From Mesotaenium endlicherianum (lineage: Eukaryota > Streptophyta > Zygnematophyceae > Zygnematales > Mesotaeniaceae), in NCBI GenBank assembly GCA_009602735.1, contig WELA01010273.1, positions 58,986 to 122,985 of the forward strand: a DNA stretch of 64,000 nucleotides. The letters are read 5' to 3'. The translations under genes and the position numbers were made by a program. Of this stretch, positions 44,179-54,358 are shown one piece after another. A model generated the notes under the pieces. That model was not told the origin of the DNA and did no database searches. It was given only the letters and a program-made list of their open reading frames with translations. Position 1 is the stretch's first letter, and each line of letters begins with the position of its first letter.

Positions 44179-45560
44179 CTCAAGGAAGAGAAAGTGGCAG
44201 AAGTAGCTCTCGCTCTACAGTCAGCCATCATCAACATGGCAAGGCTCAACAGTGGAGGGGATGAAGAATCACCACCTCCTGGAACAGAGAAGCCAGAGGA
44301 GGGAGAGGATGCAGAATTGCAAGGCCTCTGAGAGTTAGAATTGCCATCACTCAACAATGAAGGGGACGCCAGGGAAGAAATTCCACGTTTTCATACGCCA
44401 GAGTTGGATCTGTTTGACTTATAGGAGCTGAGGACAGACGACTGGGTAACTGAGTACCTGATGGGACCAAGCCCGGCAGATCTTTATGAAGAACTAAGGT
44501 CAACAACATCCAGTACTCGTACTACCAGTTTTTCAGTGGTAGAGCCTAAGTCAACAGTTTGACCGCCGCAACGGCAAGAGGTGACTGCCTGCACTGCTAA
44601 AGTGGAGACAACCCAAGGTAAGCCCGAGAGTCGTGCAAACAGACCATGGAAGGTGGCCCGTGAGGGTAACGCATCCTTTAGAAAGATGCTAAAGCGATAT
44701 TTCAAGCATGAGGGGAAGGCTCAGAGAGAGGGCGTTCCGCGAGGAACCACAGCCCCACCTCCTCCGCCTGTGCGGGATATTCTGCAGAGAAAGGGAGAGG
44801 ACGGCTTGATTCGCAGGGCAATGGCATTGGGCATCAAGAAGCCGCTAGGCATTAACATGCCTTTGCTACAACTATCAAACCTTAGGATGCAGAGGCTGGA
44901 GGCACCTGCTCCCACGACACCTGCAATCTCAGAATAGGAATTGATGGATCTGAGAAACACCATCAGCCGCTTAACCGCAGCAGACGATGCTTTCCTTGCA
45001 CAACTAGCGGCACCTCAAAGGCCGCAAACGTTGACGCAAGCATGGACGGTCACACCACCTACAAGGGAGGTGTATGGCACGACTGTCGCCCGCATGGCTA
45101 TTATTGAGCGAGAATGGGGCTGGGTAATCAGCCCTAGGGCAGATCCTACAGGTTGGTCAATGGCAAACCAACCTCGGCCACGTGAAGAAGGAGGAATTGG
45201 GACCAGTTGGACTGCAGTCGACGAGAAAATGTTCTTATGGCAACCCATCCGGAGGCGCCTGACGTACATCTCACCACAGGAGAGGCGACGTGTCATTGGG
45301 AAAGGTTAAAAGCCTAGGAAACAGGCTGCAGAGCCTATGGCAACGGAGGAGCAAGCTGCAAAGCCCGCTACCCCACTTCCTAAGAATCAGGCAGAAAAGC
45401 CTGAGGGCCAGGATGAGGGCGAAAACCCCCACTTGCACCCAAGGAATAGCAACTACTGGATGCCTTTGTTGGGGAGAAGCAACTTGAAACTAAGACTTTT
45501 GCCATTGGGAAAATGGTCTCAGCCCAGCAAAAAGCACAAGTAGAAAGGTTGCTGAAGAAA
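44179..45560 (+). pseudogene. MT linker between methyltransferase and RT, function unknown
   Basis: About 460 codons in the same frame as 40312-44178, with in-frame stops near 44329, 44422, 44560, 44935, 45307 and 45541. Open pieces include 44581-44937 (basic, then APPPPPVRDILQRKGEDG) and 44941-45309 (MDLRNTISRLTAADDAFLAQ; Trp-rich EREWGWVISPRADPTGW). I recognise no domain. Unlike the linkers of A, B and D it is very long, so it may carry an uncharacterised function. Confidence 0.7.
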
Positions 45561-46560
45561 CACCGCAAGGTGTTTGCTTTTACTAAAGAGGAGATTGGTA
45601 GAACCACTGCCAGTGTGTGAAATCGCACTTACTACTGATAACCCAGTCAGACTTGGGCCACATAAGCTCAGTGAGACAGAGTGGGACTGTGTGGAGAAAC
45701 CTTGCGTACAGCTGCATAAGCTCCGCATGATTGAAAAATCTACCTCAGTGCATGGGGCTCCTACAGTAGTAGTCGCTAAAAAGAACGAAGCCGGCAATTA
45801 TACTGCCACTCGCATGTGTGGAGATTACAGGCGACTGAATCTCTACACGGAGCCAGACAGCTACGTGATGCCTACACCGGAGCGGATCTTTGCAATTGCC
45901 ACCACCGGAAAGGTGTTCAGCATCATCGATTTGCGCCGAGGCTTCAACCAAATCCCTGTGAAAAAAGAAGATCGAGGTAAGACCGCTTTCTGGGCTCAAA
46001 GGGAACTCTGGCAATGGACAGTATTGCCATTTGGACTGAAAAATGCCCCAGCCATATTTCAGAGGACTATGGATAAAGTGCTGGAGGGGCTGGATTTTGC
46101 TAAACCATTGACGATGTGGTAGTATTCAGCAAGTCCATATAGGAGCACCTCGAGCACTTGAAACAAGTGTTCCAACAACTGGAGAAATTCCAGATGAAGC
46201 TGCATCCTGGGAAGTGAAGATTCTTTGAGGCACACGTGCCTTACCTAGGACATGAGATTGGGAACAATGCTATGTCCCCTCGGGTTGTGAACACTGAGGC
46301 CATTTACAAGATACCTGCACCTGCGAATGTGTCCAAGCTGAACGCTCTGTTAGGGCTAAGCGGATACTATCGTAAGTTTGTGAAGGATTATAGCAGAATT
46401 GCTAAACCCCTGACGGAACTCCTGAAAAAGAATATGCCTTTTGTGTGGACAGAAGCTCAGGAGAAAGCTATGAACGAGCTTAAGGAGCGGCTGGTAACAG
46501 CCCCAGTCTTGCGAATACCTGACTACTCCAAGCCGTTCAATCTGCACATTGACTGAAGTC
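45561..46560 (+). pseudogene. pol: MT reverse transcriptase
   Basis: RT N-terminus (VERLLKKHRKVFAFTKEEIG) starts in another frame, then the frame 45574-46122 has VVVAKKNEAGNYTATRMCGD, FSIIDLRRGFNQIPVKKEDR and VLPFGLKNAPAIFQRTMDKV. A one-base loss at about 46110 breaks the frame just at the catalytic box, of which IDDVVVFSKS remains in the next frame. After a stop-containing stretch the thumb frame 46236-46556 shows LNALLGLSGYYRKFVKDYSR. RNase H begins with a TGG-to-TGA change at 46554. Confidence 0.9.
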
Positions 46561-47153
46561 GTGTGGGAATTGGCGCAGTACTTACTCAGGCCGCAAGCCC
46601 TAGAGAGGAGTATGTCATTGCCTATGCCTCACGGTCTAACAATTGAGCGGAGAGCAACTACTCGTCCTACGCAGGAGAGTTGCTGGCAGTGGTTTGGGCT
46701 ACCACACACTTCAAAGAATATCTGTGGGGAAGACCCTTCATGCTGATCACGGATCACTCACCATTACTATGGCTGATGAAGAATGGAGACCTCACTGGTA
46801 AGTTGGCTCGCTGGGCTCTTAAGCTGCAAGAGTACCAAATGACGGTGGTACACAGAGCAGGAGTGCTCAACAACGATGCCGATGGACTCAGCAGGAACCC
46901 AGACCCATCTTCCGACGACAGAATAGGAGCTCGAGAGAACGAAGATCCGAGTAGCCCAGCAGAGTTGGTGGCCTACCTAGCCGAAATGGCTGGAATGGTA
47001 GCATCAGGTGAAGCTGAGCCTCTACTTCTGTTCAGTCCAAAGATCTGGAAAGATCAAGCTATTATGCACTGGCTGAAGACGGGAATTCACTTAGAAGAAC
47101 TATCAGTGAAGGAGAAGGACCAGGTGAGCCATCGAGCTAAAGGGTTTTGCTAG
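46561..47153 (+). pseudogene. MT RNase H
   Basis: VGIGAVLTQAASPREEYVIA at 46561-46625, then a slip and the frame 46680-47153 with LITDHSPLLWLMKNGDLTGK, RWALKLQEYQMTVVHRAGVL and NNDADGLSRNPD, the standard Ty3 RNase H end. A TAG at 47151 interrupts the same frame before the integrase. Confidence 0.88.
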
Positions 47154-47677
47154 AAACGCAACAACCGCTTTGAAATTGAAGGTACTGGTCAAGAGAAGTT
47201 AGTGCCAGAACCCATCGAGAGACGAGCTCTTGTGCAGGAAATGCACGAGAACACTGGACACTATGGTGTCAAGAAGACGTATAGTCTTTTGGAGCTGTCT
47301 TATTGGTGGAGGGACATGAAGCAGCAGTGTGAAGATGTGATCAAGGCTTGCCAAAGCTGCGATCGCGTCAAGGCTGGTTCTACCCAGCAACATCCACACT
47401 TGCAACCTTTGCCGATTGTGGGCCTAAGCTCCCGCTGGAGCTGCGATCTCGCAAGTGAGCTACCACTATCCAAGCGAGGTAACAAGTATATCATGGTCAT
47501 GATTGAGCATTTCTCTAAGTGGATAGAGGTTGTGCCTCTGACTGCTAAGCAGAGTCTAGGGACCGCGGAAGCGCTTCTCAATGGTGCGATTGTGCGTCAT
47601 GAAGCTCCAACAGAAGTGCTGACAGACCAAGGGTCTGAGTTCCAAGGGTCCTTTCAAAAACTCTTGGATAGATGCTT
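47154..47677 (+). pseudogene. MT integrase, first part
   Basis: H2C2 zinc finger (MHENTGHYGVKKTYSLLELS ... ACQSCDRVK), then the catalytic core with the first Asp in WSCDLASELP and the second in VLTDQGSEFQGS. The core is cut at 47677 by the nested A element, after LLDRC. The third acidic residue lies on the other side (about 51689). Confidence 0.9.
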
Positions 47678-48180
47678 TGTAGTGAAACAAATGAATGAAG
47701 TACTTAGTGAAACATAATACTGTATCTATTCAAGAAAAAGATCTTTGAACACAAGTGGTAGCTTCTTGAAAGAGAGATGGCTTCTTGAAAGTAAATATAT
47801 TTCTGGATTTTGGCAAGTACAAGAGTGATTTTGGAATGTCTTTCTATGTTCTAGCTCTTGTTTATATACTTGCTAAATAAGTGATTTCTAGGAAGGTGTA
47901 TGTTGATGTGTTGGCACCCAACACATCCCAAAACTTGCCACCTCTTTCTAGAATAATGTACACATGTCCTTTTGACCTAAAAATGGCACATTTGACTTTT
48001 GCCACGTGGAGTTCTTCTAGGTCTTCCCTCTAACTTCGAAAATGCCTTAGAAGGTTCACAGGACATGAACCAAGTCACTAGAGTACCTATTCACACATGA
48101 ATCCACACAATACTACTCCAAATATAATTGAAAACATTGAAATATATGCAAATTAATATATAATAACTCAAATCACTACA
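47678..48180 (-). repeat. Nested A element, 3' LTR
   Basis: 503 bp, same length as its partner at 51134-51636 and as the A1 LTR, with few visible differences. Confidence 0.94.
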
Positions 48181-48949
48181 TCACCCCCCCGCCAAAAAAA
48201 GCGACGTCTCGGCGCATCAAGTCAGGTCTTACACATGTGGAGCAGACTAGTCAACAGCTTCAAGTCAGATGCCACACATGTGAAGAGAATTAGTCCAAGG
48301 CGCCAAGTCAGGTGCTACATATGTAAGGTAGACTAGGCAAGGTCGTAGGTGGTGTGACCTTATTGGCTAGCCTACTCCTTAATGATAAAGAAAATTGTAC
48401 AAGTTGGCCCAGAATCTGCCACGAATTCAAAAATTCATAGCATCCACAGAACTGCTGCAAATCTGAAAATTTTAGTGCCAGACAGACCGCGTCGGAGAGC
48501 TCTACCCGGTCACCAAATTTGAGAGCATTCTAATATCTGGAGTGTCGTTGAGAGCTGAGGAAGTAGGCACACCTCCATATTTGTGCAGAAACTCCTGAAA
48601 ATCATAAGTCCTTCTACACTTCTCCAAATTTTGCAAAGTAGTTCTCAAAATGGGTGCTGTAAGATGTTCTACCAGAGTCTTGAGTTTCAACGCATTCCAA
48701 GTTCAGGGAAGGGCACAATGTCAGAAGGCATATTCTGCCCTACCAATGCCAGCAGCTTGACCCCCTTCTACTTAGAGCATCATATCTCTCTGACCAGTGC
48801 TCCAAATTGAGCAAACTTGGACTCTAAATGACGAGCTACTTATGGATTATAGCCGAGTAAATTTTCAGAATTTATTATGCAGAGACCTATCACCAGTAGC
48901 AGTTTTAGTTGTTTGTCCAGAAACTGTGAGAAGAGAAGAGTGTATAATG
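48181..48949 (-). other. Nested A element, 3' untranslated region
   Basis: About 770 bp between the end of the integrase frame and the 3' LTR. Next to the LTR the minus strand reads TTTTGGCGGGGGGG, a likely polypurine tract (48182-48197). No coding signal. Confidence 0.6.
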
Positions 48950-49515
48950 TCAATTTTTCCTCTTTCTTGTTCTTGCAGGCTGCCTCCAAGGGGTCTTTTG
49001 CTGCTTCTTGATGGTGGCAGGCTGCCTCCTTGAAGTCTTCGGGCTTCTAGTAGAGAGACTTGGGGCTGGTCCAAGATGGGGGTTGGCGGCATGCAAGCGC
49101 TTCAACTTTCTCTGAACTTTGTCAAGGTAGTGCGCCGCCACCCAACTATTCTCCAAATCTGGATATCCTTTCCACTTGATCAAGTATTGCTGCTGTCTCC
49201 TGAAATTTCTCATAGCCACTATGTCTTCCACTTCGTACTCCAAATGATCATCCACTATTGTTGGGGCTGGTGGGGTTGTCACACGTCCTGGGAACTTGTT
49301 GTCGGGTTGCACATATGGCTTGAAGAGGGAAGCGTGGAATACGGGGTCGATGTGCATAGTCTGGGGAAGTTCTAGCTTGAAAGCAACGGGGTTGACTTGC
49401 TGGATAATCTTGAAGGGTCCCAAATACTTGGGAGAGAACTTGCTGCCGGCAGGCCTGTTGTTCAGGGAAATGTTCTTGGATGATAGTAACACGTTGTCAC
49501 CCACTCTGTACGTAA
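48950..49515 (-). CDS. Nested A integrase C-terminus with chromodomain
   Basis: 184-codon frame left of the N at 49517. It has the GPF-type module (KYLGPFKIIQQVNPVAFKLE; HIDPVFHASLFKPY) and a chromodomain (YEVEDIVAMRNFRRQQQYLI then KWKGYPDLENSW) at residues about 72-122. The tail is Lys/Arg-rich with a repeated RRQPAT/RRQPAR pattern. It belongs in one protein with the frame to the right; the apparent split is caused by the gap. Confidence 0.88.
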
Positions 49516-49517
49516 TN

Positions 49518-51017
49518 GGCAGGCCTGTTGTTTAGGGGAATATTCTTGGATGATAGTAACACGTTGTCACCCACTCTGTACGTAATTTCTCTTCTGGACC
49601 TGTTTGCCACTCTTGCTTGAGCATCTTGCGCGTGTTGTAGAGCTTTCTTCGCTGCTGTAAGGGCTGCTTCTAATGTCTCCATAAAATCTGTGGCTGCAGA
49701 TACTTTATCATGGCCAGCCGTGAAGCTCAGCGGCGTGGTCGGATGGAAGCCATAGTTGAGGAAGAATGGGGACTCTTGGGTAGAGGCTTGCGTAGTGTCG
49801 TTGTGGGCGAACTCCAAGGGGGTCAAGTACATGTCCCAGTCTTGCTCCAAGGTAGACACGTAGGCCTTTAGAGAGGTCTTTAGGGTACGATTCATACGCT
49901 CGGTTTGCCCATCTGATTGTGGGTGGTAGGCGGTAGACATATCCAGCGATGTACCCAAGTTCTTGAAGAGATTTCTCCAAAAATGGCTTGTGAATCTTGG
50001 GTTTCTATCAAACACAATTCTTGATGGTAATCCATGGAGTCGGAAGATGTTGTCAAAGATGAGTCTTGCAAGTTGTGGTGCTGTAGCCTTAGTCGTCGTG
50101 GGAATAAAATGAGCCATCTTAGTAAGTCTGTCCACCACCGTGAGTATTGCATTATGGCCTCGAGGTGTCACGGGCAAGTCCACGATAAGGTCCATTGAGA
50201 TGTCCGTCCATTGTCTTTCGGGGATTGGTAGTGGTTGGAGGAGTCCTCCCGCCTTTTGCGATGATGGCTTGATTCTTTGGCATGTGTCACAGCTCCTGCA
50301 GTACTCCTTGACTTGCTTAGACATGCCTGGCCAACAATAAGTCCTAGCTAGAACGCCCGTGGTCCTTAGGATTCCAAAGTGTCCTCCAAGAGGGTTGTCG
50401 TGTGCTTCTCGTAGAAGCAAGAGCCGGAGGTCTAAGTCATTAGGAACACATCTCTGGCCCGTATCTTGCCTCACCCAATAATTGCCTTCTTGCTTCTTGC
50501 ATGGGTCAAAGGCCGCTTCTCCGTTCTTGTAGTAAGGGTCTCTTTCATAGGCGGCTAAAAATCGAGCTTCCAGATCTGTCTTCAGGGATACCATCACTGC
50601 ATTTAATTGCAGTCTTGAGAGGGGGTCAGCCGGGTTTGTCTTGCCGGGCTGGTACTGAATCGTGATGTTGTATTGTTGCAAGTATCCGCTCCATCTTGCT
50701 TGTCTCCTTGAGAGATACGGCTGCGTTTGGAGGTGCTTTAACGCCTCGTGGTCCGTGGTGACCAGTACTTTGCGTCCTTCAACGTAGCAGCGCCAAACCT
50801 TCAAGGCATGTACAATCGCCAATGCCTCTCGCTCCGTGGTTGTATAATTTTGCTCGGCTGGATTTAGCTTCCTTGACTCGTAGGCGATGGGCTGCAGTCC
50901 CTTGCCTTGGTCTTGAAGCAGGATTGCTCCTATTGCATAGGAAGATGCATCGGTGATGACGTGGAAGGGCCAATCTGGGTTTGGACTTGGGAGTGTGAGC
51001 ACCGGGGATGTGGTCAA
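49518..51017 (-). CDS. pol: Nested A RT thumb, RNase H and integrase
   Basis: About 500 codons without stops. It starts in the RT/RNase H connection (TTSPVLTLPSPNPDWPFHVI), then RNase H (ITDASSYAIGAILLQDQGKG, TEREALAIVHALKVWRCYVE, TDHEALKHLQTQPYLSRRQA), H2C2 finger (CRSCDTCQRIK), and DDE core: Asp in MDLIVDLP, Asp in VFDRNPRFTS (D-R-N here), Glu in HPQSDGQTERMN. The upstream RT, protease and gag are deleted, so this cannot copy itself. Confidence 0.9.
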
Positions 51018-51133
51018 TCTTCGCTATAACTCTTGAAATGCCGCTTCCTCTTTCTCGGTCCATGTATATAGCCTGTCCTTCTTGACTGCAGCCGTATGAT
51101 GGGCTTTCACTAAGTGCCTAGCTCCGATACCAC

Positions 51134-51636
51134 TTTATTGAAACAGATAGATGAAGTACTTAGTGACATATAATACTTTATCTATTCAAGACAAGGATCT
51201 TTCAACACAAGTGGTAGCTTCTTGAAAGAGAGATGGCTTCTTGAAAGTTAATATATTTCTGGATTTTGGCAAGTACAAGAGTGATTCTGGAATGTCTTTC
51301 TCTGTTCTAGCTCTTGTTCATATACTTGCTAAATAAGTAATTTCTAGGAAGGTGTAAGTTGATGTGTTGGCACCCAACACATCCCAAAACTTGCCACCTC
51401 TTTCTAGAATAATGTACACATGTCCTTTTGTCCTAAAAATGGCACATTTGACTTTTGCCACGTGGAGTTCTTCTAGGTCTTTCCTCTAACTTTGAAAATG
51501 CCTTAGAAGGTTCAAAGGACATGAACCAAGTCACTAGAGTACCTATTCACACTTGAGTCCACACAATACTACTCCAAATATATTTGAAAACATTGAAATA
51601 AATGCAAACTAATATGTAATAACTCAAATCACTACA
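51134..51636 (-). repeat. Nested A element, 5' LTR
   Basis: 503 bp; on the minus strand followed by the primer site TGGTATCGGAGC (51132-51121). Confidence 0.94.
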
Positions 51637-51641
51637 TGCTT

Positions 51642-52466
51642 CATCGATCATCGCACTACGTCTAGAGATCATCCGCAAGCAGATGGTCTGGCAGAAAGTA
51701 TGGTGCAAACCGTTAAGTCTGCTTTTCGCAAGTTTTGCCTTGAGCATGACAAGCGTGACTAGGATCTGGCCCTGCCATGGCAGGTTATGGGTTACAGATT
51801 TAGCAAGCAGGCTGCCTTGGCGAATTATTGCCATTTCAGATACTCTTTGGCAGAAGTCCAGTAGTAACCAGCAGCATCAAGCAGGAGATTGAACCGGTGA
51901 GAGACCTGGACAGCCTTGAGGAACTGCTAAAGGTGATGGTACGTCGTAAGGCGTTATTTGAGCGCATGATGCCGGCTGCACTGGACAATCTGAAAATTGC
52001 ACAAAAAAGAGATACACAGCGTTACGCCAGAACGCGAGACGGGAGTTACCGCCTACAGATGACGCAGATTCAAGAAGGAGACTTTGTCTACCGCAAGCGC
52101 CAGACCAAGACCACCATCGACATCAGCTCAGGTGCAGTGATGTTACGCGTGAAACATGCGTTTGACAATGGTGTGTTAGAACTGGAAGGTTCTGATGGTA
52201 AAACCATGAGAGACCACGTGCAGAATTGTTCGCTATGCCATTTGCCGGATATTGATCCTACGGCTAGGGTTGTGCTCGAGGAATTGGTGCCAGCCACGCC
52301 TTGTGCCAGCTGCAAAGTGCTGGATGATCAGGAAGCAATGGTAACTTGCGATAAATGTGGTGCCCGTTGGCACACTTTCTGCATTGGCGAGGAAGAGATT
52401 ATGGGAGGACAATGGGAATGTCCTGACTGCCTTCCTAAACCCCCTAGCCGCAGGGCTGGAAAATAA
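51642..52466 (+). pseudogene. MT integrase C-terminal part with PHD finger
   Basis: The core resumes with HPQADGLAESMVQTVKSAFR, holding the third catalytic residue (Glu). A stop near 51762 and a slip lead to the frame 51828-52466 (212 codons): PFQILFGRSP, the integrase C-terminal barrel (IQEGDFVYRKRQ, AVMLRVKHAF), and at residues 159-201 a C4HC3 PHD finger: CASCKVLDDQEAMVTCDKCG, WHTFC, CPDC. PHD fingers read the histone H3 tail. It occupies the place where the A, B and D integrases carry a chromodomain, so it may steer integration. Confidence 0.9.
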
Positions 52467-52500
52467 TAGCTTTCAGCAGAAAAGGCAGGGACGCCTCAGC

Positions 52501-52513
52501 TGAAAGGGAGGGG
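52501..52513 (+). other. Polypurine tract of MT
   Basis: TGAAAGGGAGGGG immediately upstream of repeat a (TGTAAGAGGAATTAAGG at 52514). It marks repeat a as the start of the 3' terminal repeat by standard LTR logic. Confidence 0.75.
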
Positions 52514-52815
52514 TGTAAGAGGAATTAAGGCAAGGCAAGTATTCTTAAATTTTTTGCTAAGGCTTAAGATAAGCAGATGGTGAGGGCTGAGTAAAGTAAA
52601 CAAAGCCCTGAGAGGTGGCCATGATCGCATGGTGCAAGTTCAGGAGCCCAGGGATGGGTTAACCTTGGTAAGGCTTTTCACCGACACACGTGCAAAGATC
52701 GATCAACCATGTTTGCCCGCACGTGAGGAGGGCCACCGACACATCGACCAGGTCAAGGTCTCACGTGCTGAAAGGCCACGCACGTGCCGAGGGACCGACG
52801 CTGTTAGGCACGACA
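52514..52815 (+). repeat. MT repeat a, inner copy
   Basis: 302 bp, near identical to 54056-54358. It ends CACGACA, followed by GC and repeat b (TGTCGCGAC). Confidence 0.92.
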
Positions 52816-52817
52816 GC

Positions 52818-54055
52818 TGTCGCGACTACTATTCGTTTCACGGTGCCGCACGCGCAGCGCAAGCTACGGCCACCCAGGTACGGAAAGTCAACGTTGACTC
52901 ACCGACCGCTTGACTAATTTCGTCGCAGTCAGCAGTTATGTTAGCATCAAGACCACTGGCAAGGGGTCAATGTCAATGTGCCCCACACCCAGGAATGGGG
53001 GAGGTTTTGACAACATTGACAACCGTGAGACTAGAAGCTGGGGATCAGTAATGAGCCGCCCAGCAGGTACCAAGCCCAGTACCGTGTGACTGGCAGATTA
53101 AGCCAGGTCATGGCCGCAATGCCAAGATAGATTACGGCCGCCCGAGTGGGAATCTTGAGCAAGTGGCATTTGCTTATACACACCTTGCAGGAGTTCTTAG
53201 CCATGAGCCAATTAGGCGTGACTGCCAGCTGAGAAGCTAAGCAGCCACGCGCGACAGTCACGAGGTGTGCATGCATGCTGAGTGACTACGAGTTTGAGTC
53301 GAACATGGCTAGGCAGAAACGACATGCAGCTAAGCTTTGTGACTAAGCACGGCATTCACGAAGGATGACGCTGTGTGGTGCCTGCAAAAGGCACAAACCT
53401 TGCCTGAGACATGTCATTCACTCTCACGCACTTTTGCCAAGAAGCAGAGGAAGCAGAAGGAAGGAGAAGAAGGGCGCGAAGAAGAAGAAGGGGTTCCCAA
53501 GGCCATTGGAGGGCCGAGGCCCCACGCTTCTGTCGACGCTAAAGATTCTTCTCATAGATAAGTTAGGATTGTAGGAGTTTTCAAGAGGGAATCTCACTGT
53601 TGACAGCAGCAGGTCTGCAGAATAGAATCTGCTAAGAGACTAGCACAGATTCGGCCGAACGCCACAAGTGTGTGTGAAGCAGCCTTAAAATGGTGAGTTG
53701 TGTGTTAGTTTCCAGGTTCTCAGAAGTCGCATTTGCATCTCGAAGAGAGAGAGTAGTATTGACGAATAAAGCTCTCAGTGAAGAACTGAGTGAGCCCAGC
53801 CTGGCGGTGAAGAGTTGTTAAGGCGCGGAGTTAAGTGAAGAGCTTGACCTAGGCCAGCATAGACGTGCAGTTTCAGAGTTTTGTGAGCTGTGACTTGTGA
53901 AAGTTAAACGAAAGCCTGAAGGGCGATGTTCTCTGAACCTGACGTTGTATGTCAAGCTGCTTAGAGTGTGATTTCTGCAAACCACAATTTGCTCACCTGT
54001 GAACTCAAGAACCTTAAGGCATAAAGCCTATGTGGAAGGAAGAGACTTCCGTCCT
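52818..54055 (+). repeat. MT repeat b, right copy
   Basis: 1238 bp, partner of 38286-39523. It ends CTTCCGTCCT and is followed by the outer repeat a. A 69-codon open frame at 53365-53574 recurs at 38833-39042 only because the repeats are copies. Confidence 0.92.
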
Positions 54056-54358
54056 TGGAAGAGGAATTAAGGCAAGGCAAGTATTTTTAAAGTTTCTTGC
54101 TAAGGCTTAAGATAAGCAGATGGTGAGGGCTGAGTAAAGTAAACAAAGCCTTGAGAGTTGGCCATAATCGCATGGTGCAAGTTCAGGAGCCCAGGGATGG
54201 GTTAACCCTGGTAAGGCTTGTCACCGACACACGTGCAAAGATCAATCGACCATGTTTGCCCGCACGTGAGGAGGGCCACCGACACATCGACCAGGTCGAG
54301 GGCACACGTGCTGAAAGGCCACGCACGTGCCGAGGGACCGACGCTGTTAGGCACGACA
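54056..54358 (+). repeat. MT repeat a, outer copy
   Basis: 303 bp forming the right end of the element (GTTAGGCACGACA), flanked by aaag. Confidence 0.92.

Larger units (their letters stand above)
47678..51636 (-). mobile_element. Internally deleted family A element nested in the MT integrase
   Basis: 503-bp LTRs at 47678-48180 and 51134-51636 with the same TGTAGTG/CACTACA ends, a perfect 5-bp duplication tgctt (47673-47677 and 51637-51641), and an iMet primer site at 51121-51132. Coding is on the minus strand. Gag, protease and the RT fingers and palm are missing: about 60 bp after the primer site the sequence is already the RT thumb/RNase H. It is therefore a non-autonomous deletion copy. 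A single N at 49517 lies in its integrase. Confidence 0.94.
38286..54358 (+). mobile_element. Ty3-type retrotransposon MT encoding a C5 DNA methyltransferase and a PHD finger
   Basis: About 16 kb as found, about 12.1 kb without the nested A element. Order: repeat b (38286-39523), coding region, purine tract (52501-52513), repeat a (52514-52815), GC, repeat b (52818-54055), repeat a (54056-54358). The ends TGTTGCGAC and GCACGACA are flanked by a perfect 4-bp duplication aaag (38282-38285 and 54359-54362). Gag, protease, methyltransferase, RT, RNase H, integrase and PHD follow largely one frame, now with stops and slips. A known precedent is capture of DNA methyltransferases by retrotransposons of charophytes and dinoflagellates. 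Confidence 0.93.
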
